NCBI GenBank assembly: GCA_002753615.1
Contig: PEAO01000013.1
Span: forward strand, 1-41,897
From: Magnetococcales bacterium DCbin2
GTDB lineage: Bacteria; Pseudomonadota; Magnetococcia; Magnetococcales; UBA8363
Length of the DNA stretch: 41,897 bases
Direction: 5' to 3'
The position numbers and the translations under genes are program-made. Within the stretch, counting starts at the first letter, position 1. Each line of letters opens with the position of its first letter. The notes beneath the pieces are model-generated. The model was not told the origin of the DNA. It searched no databases and saw nothing but the letters and a program-made list of their open reading frames with translations. This document shows positions 33,855 through 41,897 of the stretch, piece by piece.

Positions 33855-33980
33855 AGATCGTTCAATTCGGTAGGAATCGGCAATGATGGACTCTCGATGG
33901 CCGTGGTCATGGCTGAAAAAGTAACCAAACATTCACCATGCACCATACGGATCTTAAGTTTGGAGGGAGTAACCTACACT

Positions 33981-34006
33981 AAAAAATCGCCCTTGTCGGG
34001 GATTTT
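33981..34006 (-). terminator. Rho-independent terminator after the DUF3369 regulator
   Basis: On the minus strand AAAATCCCC pairs with GGG(C)GATTTT around a short loop, followed directly by a run of T. The site lies 38 bp beyond the regulator stop at 34045. The stem contains one bulged base. It would end the binding protein-kinase-regulator transcript. Confidence 0.78.
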
Positions 34007-34044
34007 ATCTTGAATAGTCAAAAATTCCGGTATCATCACCCTGG

Positions 34045-35013
34045 TTAAAGACTGCGAAAAGCCAATGCCACCTTGGCCATGAACATGCCCGATAAAGATT
34101 TATCCAGACCGTTAAGGTTAAATTTATTTTCAAAATAAATGAGTTGCCGACTACGGAACCGTCCCGGGAACATCGTCACCATCCGGTTGGACTCAAAAAC
34201 GGGTTGTTGCCCGGAACGCCATATCGATGCCACCATGGCCAGCACCTCCCGGGAGACACAGGCCTCCAAGTTCTCCCCTACCATGAAACCATAGTGACCC
34301 TGACCCGCATAAATCCGCCATACCCCTTCTTCCTCCCGCGCTGCAAATCCCACCGGTGATCGTTCACCGTGACCTTCCGCCGTAAGAAAAATGATCGCCA
34401 AACTCTTCAACACCGCATCGGCCAATGTTTTCTCCGAACGCAGTCCAAAAAGGCTGCCGGTAGCCTCCACCACCGTTTCCAACCCCATTTTATGTTTACC
34501 AATCTCGGTCAAATCACGAAAAGAACGCAATCCCGTAACGATGGCGGTGAGCAATTTTTCCTGAGTCAGTTCGGTCTTTTCACGATAATCATTGATATCA
34601 TACTGGGTGATGACATCCAACGCCGGTGCTACCCCCGGCTGCCCCGTGCGCAAAATGATCCGTACCTGACGGTTCTGCAACCCCTCCCGGACAAAACGGA
34701 CGACATCCAGACCGGCATGTTCCCGCTCCATCACCACATCCAACAATAAAATCGCCGTATCTGGATGCTGCTGCATCAATATCTGAGCCTCACCCCCAGA
34801 ATACCCCGAAACCAAATCAAGCCCCCTCCCCTCAAACTGAAAACGCCGCAAAACCATCGATGTCAGTTCATGAACCCCCAGATCATCATCAATGATCATG
34901 ACCTTCCACAAATCCTTCGGGGACGAATTCCCGCCATTGTCCCCTCCCACCAAATTATCCTCTGGAAAAAACAACGGCACATCCTCTTCCTCGATAACAG
35001 TGACATTATCCAT
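34045..35013 (-). CDS. Response regulator, receiver plus DUF3369
   Basis: 322 residues from ATG 35013, which overlaps the end of the kinase gene by 8 nt; an upstream in-frame start would bury most of an extra 56 residues inside the kinase gene. After a 35-residue acidic leader, the receiver has KVMIIDDDLG, phosphoacceptor D92 (AILLLDVVM), Thr in ILRTGQPG and Lys in YREKTEL, all intact. The remaining 170 or so residues form DUF3369, a GAF-like domain that follows receivers in this protein family; no DNA-binding or enzyme motif is seen. The output may be protein-protein signalling or binding of a small ligand. It is surely the partner of the overlapping kinase. Confidence 0.9.
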   Translation of the reverse strand: MDNVTVIEEEDVPLFFPEDNLVGGDNGGNSSPKDLWKVMIIDDDLGVHELTSMVLRRFQFEGRGLDLVSGYSGGEAQILMQQHPDTAILLLDVVMEREHAGLDVVRFVREGLQNRQVRIILRTGQPGVAPALDVITQYDINDYREKTELTQEKLLTAIVTGLRSFRDLTEIGKHKMGLETVVEATGSLFGLRSEKTLADAVLKSLAIIFLTAEGHGERSPVGFAAREEEGVWRIYAGQGHYGFMVGENLEACVSREVLAMVASIWRSGQQPVFESNRMVTMFPGRFRSRQLIYFENKFNLNGLDKSLSGMFMAKVALAFRSL

Positions 35014-36949
35014 TAAAAGATTCCTCGTGTGCCTGAAATTCCATGATGAACGATACGCCGTTACCCGGACTACTTTGGCAATCGATGCTCCCCCCCAAGG
35101 TTTGCGTAACCAGATTATACACAATATGCAACCCCAATCCGCTACCACCTTTCGTCCTTGCCGTCGTAAAAAAAGGTTCAAAAATACGCTTCATTGCATC
35201 TTCAGAGATTCCCCGACCCGTATCACTGTAGGTCAAACGAATTTTATCCTGAAACGGTTCGACACGCACATCTATTTTCCCCGATTCCTGTTCATCGAAC
35301 CCATGTTTCAGCGAATTTTCCACCAAATTGGTAATAATCTGCGATAAAACACCAGGGAGACCATAATACTGCAAGTCTTTCGGACATACCGTGGAAATCA
35401 AAATCTTTTTATTTTTAAGCCGCGGTTGAAGGCTTTTAAATATATGATTAATATAATCATTAATATTAAAACGCCTTTTTTCTTCATTGCTTTGGTCGAT
35501 GGCAACCTGCTTAAAACTACGAATCAACTCCGCAGCCCTTTGCAAATTATTCAATACCATCTCCGATGATTCCCGCGCCTCACCGACAAAAGCGGTCAAA
35601 TCCGATTTTTTCATCGTTCCAGATTCACACAAAGCATCAATATCACGGCATTTTTTCTCAAGAAAGGAGGCCGCTGTAATCCCTATCCCCACCGGGGTGT
35701 TGATTTCATGCGCCACACCCGCCACCAAACTTCCCAGATAGGCCATCTTTTCCGATTCAAACAACTTTGACTGCGCCCGTTTGACCATCACCAACGATTC
35801 CCACAATGATTTATTGGCCATCGTCAATTCCCGTTCCCGTTCTTCCAAACGTTTCCGCCCTGCAATGATGGCCCCCTTCATCAAACGAAACCGATCTCCC
35901 ATGACAGTCAAATGGTCACGCCCCGACCCTTGGGTCGGTTCCAAACCCAGATGTTCCTTGGCAAACGTTGACATCTCGCTGGTAAATGCCTTGATTCGCC
36001 AAATCAACCCGTGAACGACGCCAAAAAACAATACCAGTAATGCCCCAAATCCCACCGCCCGCGCAGTGCGATCAATCCCATCCACCCGCTGGTCCAGGTA
36101 GATGATCCGGTCTAGCGAAACCAGGGTCGCCAAATGAAGCCGGGTCGTGGATGGAGAATAATGACCAAAAATAATTTGCTTCTGCAAGAGGTATTTTTGC
36201 GCCAACACTTCAATCAAACTTCCCGATGGCACCAGATCGGGCCGACTCGAGGCCAAAACACGACGCCCATCCTGATGGACAAACGCCATGATGACATCCG
36301 GGCCAGTCTCCTTTTGCAAGCGAACAAGAAATGATTCATTCAAGGGGGTCAACACAATCAGGAAAGCCTTCGCCATACCGGCAGGATCAACCACCTTGGC
36401 ATTGACCGACAGATAAACCCCATCACCCGACGCAAAAACCATCTCCGAATCATTTCTGCTGATGATATCACGGAGAATATCGGGTTGCAGTATGTCCGAA
36501 ATATCAGGACCGCCCTCGTGGAAAGTTTCGCGCAGCACACCACCCGCGTCAACAAGGAGAACATGTGATCCTGGCGTCAAGCCATGCGAACCATTCTGTT
36601 CAGCGAGCCACTTGGGAATCTCCCGATGATGGACGGGAACACCGACCGGTTTACCGATTCCCGGTTGATCCCAGTACAAGGTCAAATAGGATAACAAAAC
36701 ACCCCGTTGCCCAAGCAACCTAGCAAACCGATCCTGAGTCCGCAGATAATCGTCAAACCTTTCCTGGTTCACCACCGCAGTCTGCCGCAATTCCTGCCGC
36801 AAAAAATCCTTGAACACACCATCCAGACTACGCTGGTGTATCCAGTCACAAACAAACCAGACCACCACGCTAAAACTTATGATCAGTACGACAATCTTCA
36901 ATGTCAGTGGCAGTTTTCTCAGATCATTGCGTAGCGTTTTATGAATCAT
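35006..36949 (-). CDS. Membrane histidine kinase
   Basis: 647 residues. TM1 at 17-34 and TM2 at about 298-318 enclose a periplasmic sensor of about 260 residues that looks like a double Cache-type domain. The cytoplasmic part has a coiled coil (about 365-400), a HisKA dimerisation domain with phospho-acceptor H414 (GVAHEINTPVGI), and an HATPase_c domain with N-box NLVENSLKHG, DTGRGIS, and GGSGLGLHIVYNL. The gene starts 70 bp after the binding-protein gene and overlaps the regulator gene. That order suggests the periplasmic domain reads the state of the binding protein, though it could also bind a ligand itself. Confidence 0.93.
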   Translation of the reverse strand: MIHKTLRNDLRKLPLTLKIVVLIISFSVVVWFVCDWIHQRSLDGVFKDFLRQELRQTAVVNQERFDDYLRTQDRFARLLGQRGVLLSYLTLYWDQPGIGKPVGVPVHHREIPKWLAEQNGSHGLTPGSHVLLVDAGGVLRETFHEGGPDISDILQPDILRDIISRNDSEMVFASGDGVYLSVNAKVVDPAGMAKAFLIVLTPLNESFLVRLQKETGPDVIMAFVHQDGRRVLASSRPDLVPSGSLIEVLAQKYLLQKQIIFGHYSPSTTRLHLATLVSLDRIIYLDQRVDGIDRTARAVGFGALLVLFFGVVHGLIWRIKAFTSEMSTFAKEHLGLEPTQGSGRDHLTVMGDRFRLMKGAIIAGRKRLEERERELTMANKSLWESLVMVKRAQSKLFESEKMAYLGSLVAGVAHEINTPVGIGITAASFLEKKCRDIDALCESGTMKKSDLTAFVGEARESSEMVLNNLQRAAELIRSFKQVAIDQSNEEKRRFNINDYINHIFKSLQPRLKNKKILISTVCPKDLQYYGLPGVLSQIITNLVENSLKHGFDEQESGKIDVRVEPFQDKIRLTYSDTGRGISEDAMKRIFEPFFTTARTKGGSGLGLHIVYNLVTQTLGGSIDCQSSPGNGVSFIMEFQAHEESFNG

Positions 36950-37019
36950 CTAAAATAACCAATATTCTGTAATAATCATAAAAAAAGGGGGAAAAAGAGT
37001 CCCATCGCCAGCAAAGATA

Positions 37020-38033
37020 TCATCGGTTGTTGCCAATCAATTCATCCCCCTCAAAACGCCACCCATTTTTCCTGAGCCATTCCGACGAAACAATCCTGTA
37101 GTTGTTCTTCAACACCGGTGCATTCTCACCCAGATAGGCCACCAGACTGGCAGCGGCACTGTTTTTTGTCCCAGGAGAGTCCCATGATGTGATATTGGAG
37201 ACTTGGTAAAAAGGATACCGCCCCTCCGCCACAGCCTGATCGTCTTCGGGTGAAACCCCGTCTACCCGGACAACCTTGACCAACCCACCGCGATCAAACC
37301 GTTCCCGATTCCACAATACATCATAACCAATGGCCCCCTGGTTTCCAGCGACCGAGGCAATCATATCGGGAACAGTTCCAACTTCGACGAGTTGTGCCGA
37401 AAACGCATTTTCATCGGGTAACAAGGTTCGCCAATGTCCTGGACGCAGCTTGCAATGCAAACGACCAACGGCCCTTATGGGAAAATCCCATCCCCCCCGC
37501 TCCTGGACGCCACTCACCTGGGACCAATGGGTAATGCGCCCGGAAAAAATGGCGCGAAGCTCCGCAACCGTCAAATTTTGTACCGGGTTGCCATGATGAA
37601 CAAGAATCGCCAGTGCCGAAATCCCCAAGGTATGAAAGCGAACGCCGGGGAGACGATCCGTAGTCGCGGGGGGGCAACAAAACCCGGCAATATCCACCTG
37701 TTTTTTATCCAACATCGCCTCCGATGTGCCACATGTCCCCTCGACAACAGAAACGCGCAGACCGCTTTTCATGGAGAACGTTTGAATGGTCTCCCGAAGG
37801 GCAGCATACTGGTGCTGATCCAGGGTTACGGCAATATCGGCATTTTGCGCCCAGGAATCATACCGGATGGGACGGGCCTGCCATTCTTCCGAGCGTGGAG
37901 ATTTTTGGGCAGGATCGGAAAACTCCAGGGCAGACATCTCCTTCTGGTTCATAGCCTGCGTCGGATTGGCCATCGATGACGACACACAGCAGAATATCGC
38001 CACAAAAAATCGGATCGAACCACTGATTTTCAT
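37020..38033 (-). CDS. PstS-like periplasmic binding protein with cysteine-bearing pocket
   Basis: 337 residues from ATG 38033 (GGGGG about 8 nt upstream). A signal peptide ends near SSSMA-NP (residue about 22). The fold resembles the phosphate-binding PBP-like-2 family: TIQTFSMKSG, VDIAG, LTVAELRAIFSGRITHWSQV and NQGAIGYDVLW. Where PstS has Ser/Gly/Arg anion ligands, this protein has GTCGTSE (C101), GFCCPP (C119, C120) and GRLHCKLRPGHW (C194). The ligand is therefore probably not phosphate; a metal, thiol or redox-active ligand is possible. There is no ABC permease or ATPase gene nearby. It stands before a histidine kinase, so sensing is more likely than transport. Confidence 0.82.
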   Translation of the reverse strand: MKISGSIRFFVAIFCCVSSSMANPTQAMNQKEMSALEFSDPAQKSPRSEEWQARPIRYDSWAQNADIAVTLDQHQYAALRETIQTFSMKSGLRVSVVEGTCGTSEAMLDKKQVDIAGFCCPPATTDRLPGVRFHTLGISALAILVHHGNPVQNLTVAELRAIFSGRITHWSQVSGVQERGGWDFPIRAVGRLHCKLRPGHWRTLLPDENAFSAQLVEVGTVPDMIASVAGNQGAIGYDVLWNRERFDRGGLVKVVRVDGVSPEDDQAVAEGRYPFYQVSNITSWDSPGTKNSAAASLVAYLGENAPVLKNNYRIVSSEWLRKNGWRFEGDELIGNNR

Positions 38034-38084
38034 GGCAACGCCCCCTGCATTTTTAAACGGTAACACCATTTCGTATCGAGACCA

Positions 38085-38666
38085 TCAATAAAAAATAACA
38101 CCCGCCTGCTCCAACATACGGCATAATCGGATCAGGGGTAATCCAATGAGTGCTGAAGGATCTTCTCCCTCAATTTTATCAAATAGCGTCACCCCCAACC
38201 CCTCCGATTTGAAAGATCCTGCACAATCCAACGGGAGATCCCGGGCAACATAGCGGCAAATTTTATCTTCATCCAATGTTTGAAACGTCACACGGGTCGT
38301 GACAACATCAACTTGGCACGCCCCAGACCCCAGCAAACAACAAACACCCGTATAAAAAACCACTTGGCGTCCCGATGCCTGCCGCAACTGCGCCACCGCA
38401 TTGGCAACCGTCCCCGGTTTACCCACAATATTCCGGTCCAACACCGCCACCTGATCCGATCCAATGATCACCGCCTCCGGGTGGTCTGTCGCCACAGAAC
38501 GCGCCTTGGCCTCAGAAAGTCTGACCACCAGCGCAGCCCCCCCCTCACCCATCAAAGGGGCCTCGCAAACATCTGGTTTGACACAATCAAAATCTAACCC
38601 AAGACGCATCAAAAGCATTCGCCGATACGTGGAGGTGGATGCCAGAATGACTTTGGGACCACTCAT
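38085..38666 (-). CDS. yceF: Maf-family nucleotide pyrophosphatase, YceF type
   Basis: 193 residues, full length. It starts VILASTSTYRRMLL and has IIGSDQVAVLD with the catalytic Asp, then CAGSFKSEGLGVTLFDKIEG, which is the hallmark of the YceF subgroup. YceF hydrolyses 7-methyl-GTP and similar modified nucleotides to monophosphates. The ATG overlaps the stop of the upstream membrane-protein gene (ATGA), so the two are coupled. The binding-protein gene follows 51 bp after its stop. Confidence 0.93.
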   Translation of the reverse strand: MSGPKVILASTSTYRRMLLMRLGLDFDCVKPDVCEAPLMGEGGAALVVRLSEAKARSVATDHPEAVIIGSDQVAVLDRNIVGKPGTVANAVAQLRQASGRQVVFYTGVCCLLGSGACQVDVVTTRVTFQTLDEDKICRYVARDLPLDCAGSFKSEGLGVTLFDKIEGEDPSALIGLPLIRLCRMLEQAGVIFY

Positions 38667-39487
38667 GGGACAAAATGATAGGACTGAACCAGCACGGCCA
38701 CCTGCCCCTTCCAGGAAGCGGGAAGATCGGAGGCATCCACCTGGAAGATACGACTGTCTCCCGGCTGAAGGGTTTGGATTCTATCGCCAAAAAGTCCCCC
38801 CGAAATCACCAATGGATTAATTTTCCGCGATATCACAACCCCGCCATCCGGTTGCGTAAAATCCAACAAGGCGGTGACCCGCGATAAACTTTGACGCCCA
38901 TAATTCACAATTCTCCCCCGAGCAGTCCGACCACCAAAATCATCGGTAACAACTTGCAAGCGGTCCACCACCACAGTCCCGGCATCCTTCCCTTCCGCCC
39001 CAAGCCACTTTTTTTCCCCTTCGGAATAGACGACATCCCCTTTGGCAGTACGCTCCACATCCTCATCATCCGCTCCCTGGGCAGGTGGATGCGACGAGAC
39101 GGCCTTCTCCCCCCCACCCGTTTTCCCCCCAGAGGCGGTATTTTTTCCAACACCCGACGCCCCCCCCTTGGAGACATACTTGGATTGGTACGCCAAAGGT
39201 GGCAAAGCGGGAATCCTCTCGGCAAACCAGTGGCCACGAACGACTATTTTTCGCGCCAGTTTTTTTTCCTCCTTAAGCTGTTCCATTTTTTTCTTGGCTT
39301 CATTCTTGTCCACAGCCTCGGTTTTAAAGAAAACCTGATAAACACCGAAAGCGACGAACTCCAGAACAAGAGTCACGATGACAATCAACACCATTTTTCT
39401 TTTCCGTCTATTTTTCTGGTCCTGCGCACTCTCTTGCGAAGACCCCTCCCGATCGTCTTCCAATCCCTCGTCATCATCCATTGGCAT
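38663..39487 (-). CDS. Single-pass membrane protein, unknown function
   Basis: 274 residues from ATG 39487, preceded by a strong GGAGGTG; ATG 39481 is also possible. An acidic N-terminus (EDDREG) and a basic patch (NRRKRK) precede one membrane helix at about 32-54. A charged helical stretch, a Gly/Ser-rich linker (about 110-140) and a C-terminal beta-rich domain (about 175-274) follow. That domain (GRIVNYGRQSLSRVTALLDF) resembles FxLYD/DUF3426-type modules of exported proteins. The predicted topology is N-terminus inside and C-terminal domain in the periplasm. It is not recognised further. It lies between purL and maf, overlapping maf by 4 nt. Confidence 0.75.
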   Translation of the reverse strand: MPMDDDEGLEDDREGSSQESAQDQKNRRKRKMVLIVIVTLVLEFVAFGVYQVFFKTEAVDKNEAKKKMEQLKEEKKLARKIVVRGHWFAERIPALPPLAYQSKYVSKGGASGVGKNTASGGKTGGGEKAVSSHPPAQGADDEDVERTAKGDVVYSEGEKKWLGAEGKDAGTVVVDRLQVVTDDFGGRTARGRIVNYGRQSLSRVTALLDFTQPDGGVVISRKINPLVISGGLFGDRIQTLQPGDSRIFQVDASDLPASWKGQVAVLVQSYHFVP

Positions 39488-39561
39488 GTTCACCTCCACA
39501 AACCAAAACGCTCGCAATCCCTCCTAAGTTCCCATGGCGTTTCATGCTGCTCCCTTCCACC

Positions 39562-41897
39562 TTATCCAACCCATCCCAATGCATTACGGAACAAACGAAG
39601 CCATGGTCCCTCTTCACCCCAAGAATCGGGGTGCCAACTGTTGGCCACGCTACGAAATACCCGTTCTGGATGCGGCATCAGGATGGTTGCCCTGCCGTCA
39701 CGACTCGTCACCCCCGCGATACCGGCAACCGATCCATTAGGGTTATTGGGGTAGCTCTGGGTTGGTACACCATACCCATCCGCATAGCGGGCGACGACAA
39801 GATTTTGGTCAAGACAATATCCCGCCATTTCTCCCTTTTCAAAAACCGCCCTCCCCTCGCCATGGGCCACCGGCACCGGCAAAATCGACCCTTCCATCCC
39901 CGAAAAAAGGACCGACGGATTGGGGGGGATCATCAAGGAGACAAACCGCGCCTCAAAGCGGGCACTGACATTATTTTTAAAGACCGGCCAATGTTCAGCC
40001 CCCGGAATAAGCCCCTTGAGATGACTCAACATTTGGCAACCGTTACACACACCCAAAGTGAACGTCTTGGGATGATGAAAAAAGGCCCCAAAAGCCTCCT
40101 GCAAATCGGCATGAAATAAAATGGATTTTGCCCATCCCACCCCCGCCCCCAACACGTCTCCATAAGAAAAACCACCGCAGGCGGCTAGACCATCAAACCC
40201 TTGCAGCCTCTGAGGTTTTTCCAAAAGATCGGTCATCGTGACATCCACCGCCTCAAAGCCTGCCCGATGAAACGCCGCCGCCATCTCCACATGGCCATTG
40301 ACCCCCTGCTCTCTCAGGATGGCCACCCTGGGGGATCGATTCCTCCCCATTTCGGTCCGTCGTAGCACCGCCGGCTTGGACGGATCAAACGTCAGACGAA
40401 CCGTCATGCCCGGATCATCCGCCTTCAGCAAAGCATCATATTCCTCCTGGGCGGTGGCGGGATTGTCCCGCAGGGAACGCATACGCCAACTGGTCTCCGA
40501 CCATAAACGGTGCAAGGCGGTGCGAGAAGCCTTGTATAACATCCGAATACTCGAACGAATCTCGATGGAATCCCCCACCACCGGTTTTCCCACCCAGGCC
40601 ACATGACCAATCCCCGCCAACACCGACAACACCGCTTCCCGCTGGCTGACCTTCGATTGGATGACGGCACCCGGTTCCTCATTGAAGAGTGCCCCCATCC
40701 AATCATCCCCCAGGGATTCGACATCAATCTGCAATCCACAATGCCCCGCAAAAGCCATTTCCAATAACGTCACCACCAGCCCCCCATCGCTTCTGTCGTG
40801 GTAGGCCAGCAACAACCCCTCCCGATTCAACGTTTGGATGGCAGCAAAAAAACGTTTTAAATCATCTGGATAATCCAAATCGGCAGGGTGACCACCCACT
40901 TCTCCATGGACCTGGGCCAATGCCGAGGCCCCCAGGCGATGACGCCCCCGCCCCAGATCGATCACAATCAGATCGGTTTCCTCATCCAAAGAGACCAATT
41001 GCGGCGTCACGGTTCGGCGAATATCGCTCACCGGGGCAAAGGCGGAGATCACCAGAGAAACCGGTGCCGTCACCGATTTTGCTCCCCCTTCCGCCTGCCA
41101 TACCGTCTTCAATGAGAGAGAATCCTTACCCACAGGGATTCCGATCCCCAAGGCAGGACAGAGTTCCAACCCGACCGCAGCCACCGCGTCAAACAGATTG
41201 GCATCCTCCCCCGGATGCCCCGCCGGTGCCATCCAATTGGCCGATAATTTGATCAAGGACAAGTCATCGATCCGCGCCGCAGCGATGTTGGTAATCGCCT
41301 CCGCCACCGCCAGACGGGCCGAGGCCGCAGCATGAACCAAGGCCACGGGGGACCGTTCCCCCATCGCCATCGCCTCTCCCACCACCCCTTCATAGCCTCG
41401 CGCCATCACCGCCACGTCGGCCACCGCAACCTGCCAGGGAGAGACCATCGGATCACGGCATACCAATCCCGTCACCGAACGATCACCGATGGTAATCAAA
41501 AATCCCTTGTCCGCCACCGTCGGCAACCGCAAAACCCGCCTTACCGCCTCATCCAAATCCAACCAAGGGCGAAATTCGGATGCTACCACAGGTTTATGGG
41601 TCACCACCCGATGCATACGGGGCGGTTTGCCAAACAATAAGTCCATAGGCATTTCAATGGGTAATGTCCCCCCGCGCCCATCGGAAAGTACCAAAATTTC
41701 TTCCGCCGTCGCATACCCCAAGATCGCCCAAGGACACCGCTCCCGATGGCAAAATTGGGCAAAACGGTCACGATCTCCTTCGGCAATGGCCAGGACATAA
41801 CGTTCCTGCGCCTCATTGCACCAGATTTCCATGGGTGACATCCCCGGATCCGCATTGGGAATGGCGGTCAACTCAAATCGCCCCCCCCTGCCCGCCC
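39562..41897 (-). CDS. purL: Phosphoribosylformylglycinamidine synthase PurL, 5' end outside window
   Basis: The frame is open to the right edge (about 778 codons seen), with RFELTAIPNADPGMSPMEIWCNE near the start; the complete long-form enzyme has about 1290 residues. The visible part covers the second ATP-binding synthetase half (IGIPVGKDSLSLKTVW, YHDRSDGGLVVTLLEM) and the glutamine amidotransferase domain. The latter has FSYGDVLGAGVGWAKS, nucleophile Cys in GVCNGCQML and HPER near the C-terminus. It makes FGAM from FGAR, ATP and glutamine in purine synthesis. This is the fused proteobacterial type, not the PurL/PurQ/PurS set. Its neighbour downstream is an unrelated membrane protein gene, 74 bp away. 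Confidence 0.96.
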   Translation of the reverse strand, partial: AGRGGRFELTAIPNADPGMSPMEIWCNEAQERYVLAIAEGDRDRFAQFCHRERCPWAILGYATAEEILVLSDGRGGTLPIEMPMDLLFGKPPRMHRVVTHKPVVASEFRPWLDLDEAVRRVLRLPTVADKGFLITIGDRSVTGLVCRDPMVSPWQVAVADVAVMARGYEGVVGEAMAMGERSPVALVHAAASARLAVAEAITNIAAARIDDLSLIKLSANWMAPAGHPGEDANLFDAVAAVGLELCPALGIGIPVGKDSLSLKTVWQAEGGAKSVTAPVSLVISAFAPVSDIRRTVTPQLVSLDEETDLIVIDLGRGRHRLGASALAQVHGEVGGHPADLDYPDDLKRFFAAIQTLNREGLLLAYHDRSDGGLVVTLLEMAFAGHCGLQIDVESLGDDWMGALFNEEPGAVIQSKVSQREAVLSVLAGIGHVAWVGKPVVGDSIEIRSSIRMLYKASRTALHRLWSETSWRMRSLRDNPATAQEEYDALLKADDPGMTVRLTFDPSKPAVLRRTEMGRNRSPRVAILREQGVNGHVEMAAAFHRAGFEAVDVTMTDLLEKPQRLQGFDGLAACGGFSYGDVLGAGVGWAKSILFHADLQEAFGAFFHHPKTFTLGVCNGCQMLSHLKGLIPGAEHWPVFKNNVSARFEARFVSLMIPPNPSVLFSGMEGSILPVPVAHGEGRAVFEKGEMAGYCLDQNLVVARYADGYGVPTQSYPNNPNGSVAGIAGVTSRDGRATILMPHPERVFRSVANSWHPDSWGEEGPWLRLFRNALGWVG

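Noticed and set aside
33855-33932. N-terminal 26-residue extension of the rhodanese gene
   Set aside because: His-rich and unlike family starts; the ATG at 33854 fits the usual N-terminus better, though neither start has a strong ribosome site.

Overview
The window most likely comes from an alphaproteobacterium, possibly of the Magnetococcales (Magnetococcia) type. The best marker is a GapR (DUF2312) gene at 20897-21196, a nucleoid protein essentially confined to Alphaproteobacteria. The density of chemotaxis and two-component genes fits a motile, environmentally responsive cell. No magnetosome genes and no rRNA or tRNA genes were seen, so the order-level guess is weak.

Layout, left to right. 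(1) 1-2771, minus: a membrane-anchored TPR-CHAT protein with eight 42-residue TPRs and a caspase-like CHAT domain, cut by the window edge. (2) 3243-6606, plus: a lysine 2,3-aminomutase gene followed by two tandem ATP-grasp (D-Ala-D-Ala ligase-like) genes, a compact putative pathway that would make beta-lysine and couple it to something. (3) 6617-14652, plus: a five-gene type I restriction-modification cassette in the order hsdR, hsdS, rhuM-like, PrrC-like ATPase, hsdM, with every junction overlapping by 4 nt. (4) 14814-15320: a GNAT acetyltransferase that may be the displaced fourth gene of the aminomutase cluster. (5) 15394-18876: a sigma-54-type response regulator and htpG, the latter with a very clear RpoH promoter. 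(6) 18996-26187: a long helical protein with a CheZ-like motif (minus), gapR, a radical SAM protein, a GT2 glycosyltransferase (minus), a CheY-like regulator, a TetR regulator and a receiver-GGDEF diguanylate cyclase. (7) 26342-33854, minus: a chemoreceptor with two tandem zinc-binding CZB domains in its extracytoplasmic part, then the classic ffh-rpsP-rimM-trmD-rplS-rnhB translation block, and a two-domain rhodanese. (8) 34045-38033, minus: a cysteine-bearing periplasmic binding protein, a membrane histidine kinase and a receiver-DUF3369 regulator, a probable three-part sensory system. (9) 38085-41897, minus: maf (YceF type), a single-pass membrane protein and purL, which runs off the right edge.

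The accessory interest lies in three places. The beta-lysine/ATP-grasp/GNAT set appears to be split by the restriction cassette. That cassette carries a candidate anticodon-nuclease-like guard, inferred from an Arg-Glu-His arrangement in its ATPase. The signalling genes include a tandem-CZB receptor, a CheZ-like protein and a binding-protein/kinase/DUF3369 module. Functions beyond family level are inference from sequence alone; no searches were run.
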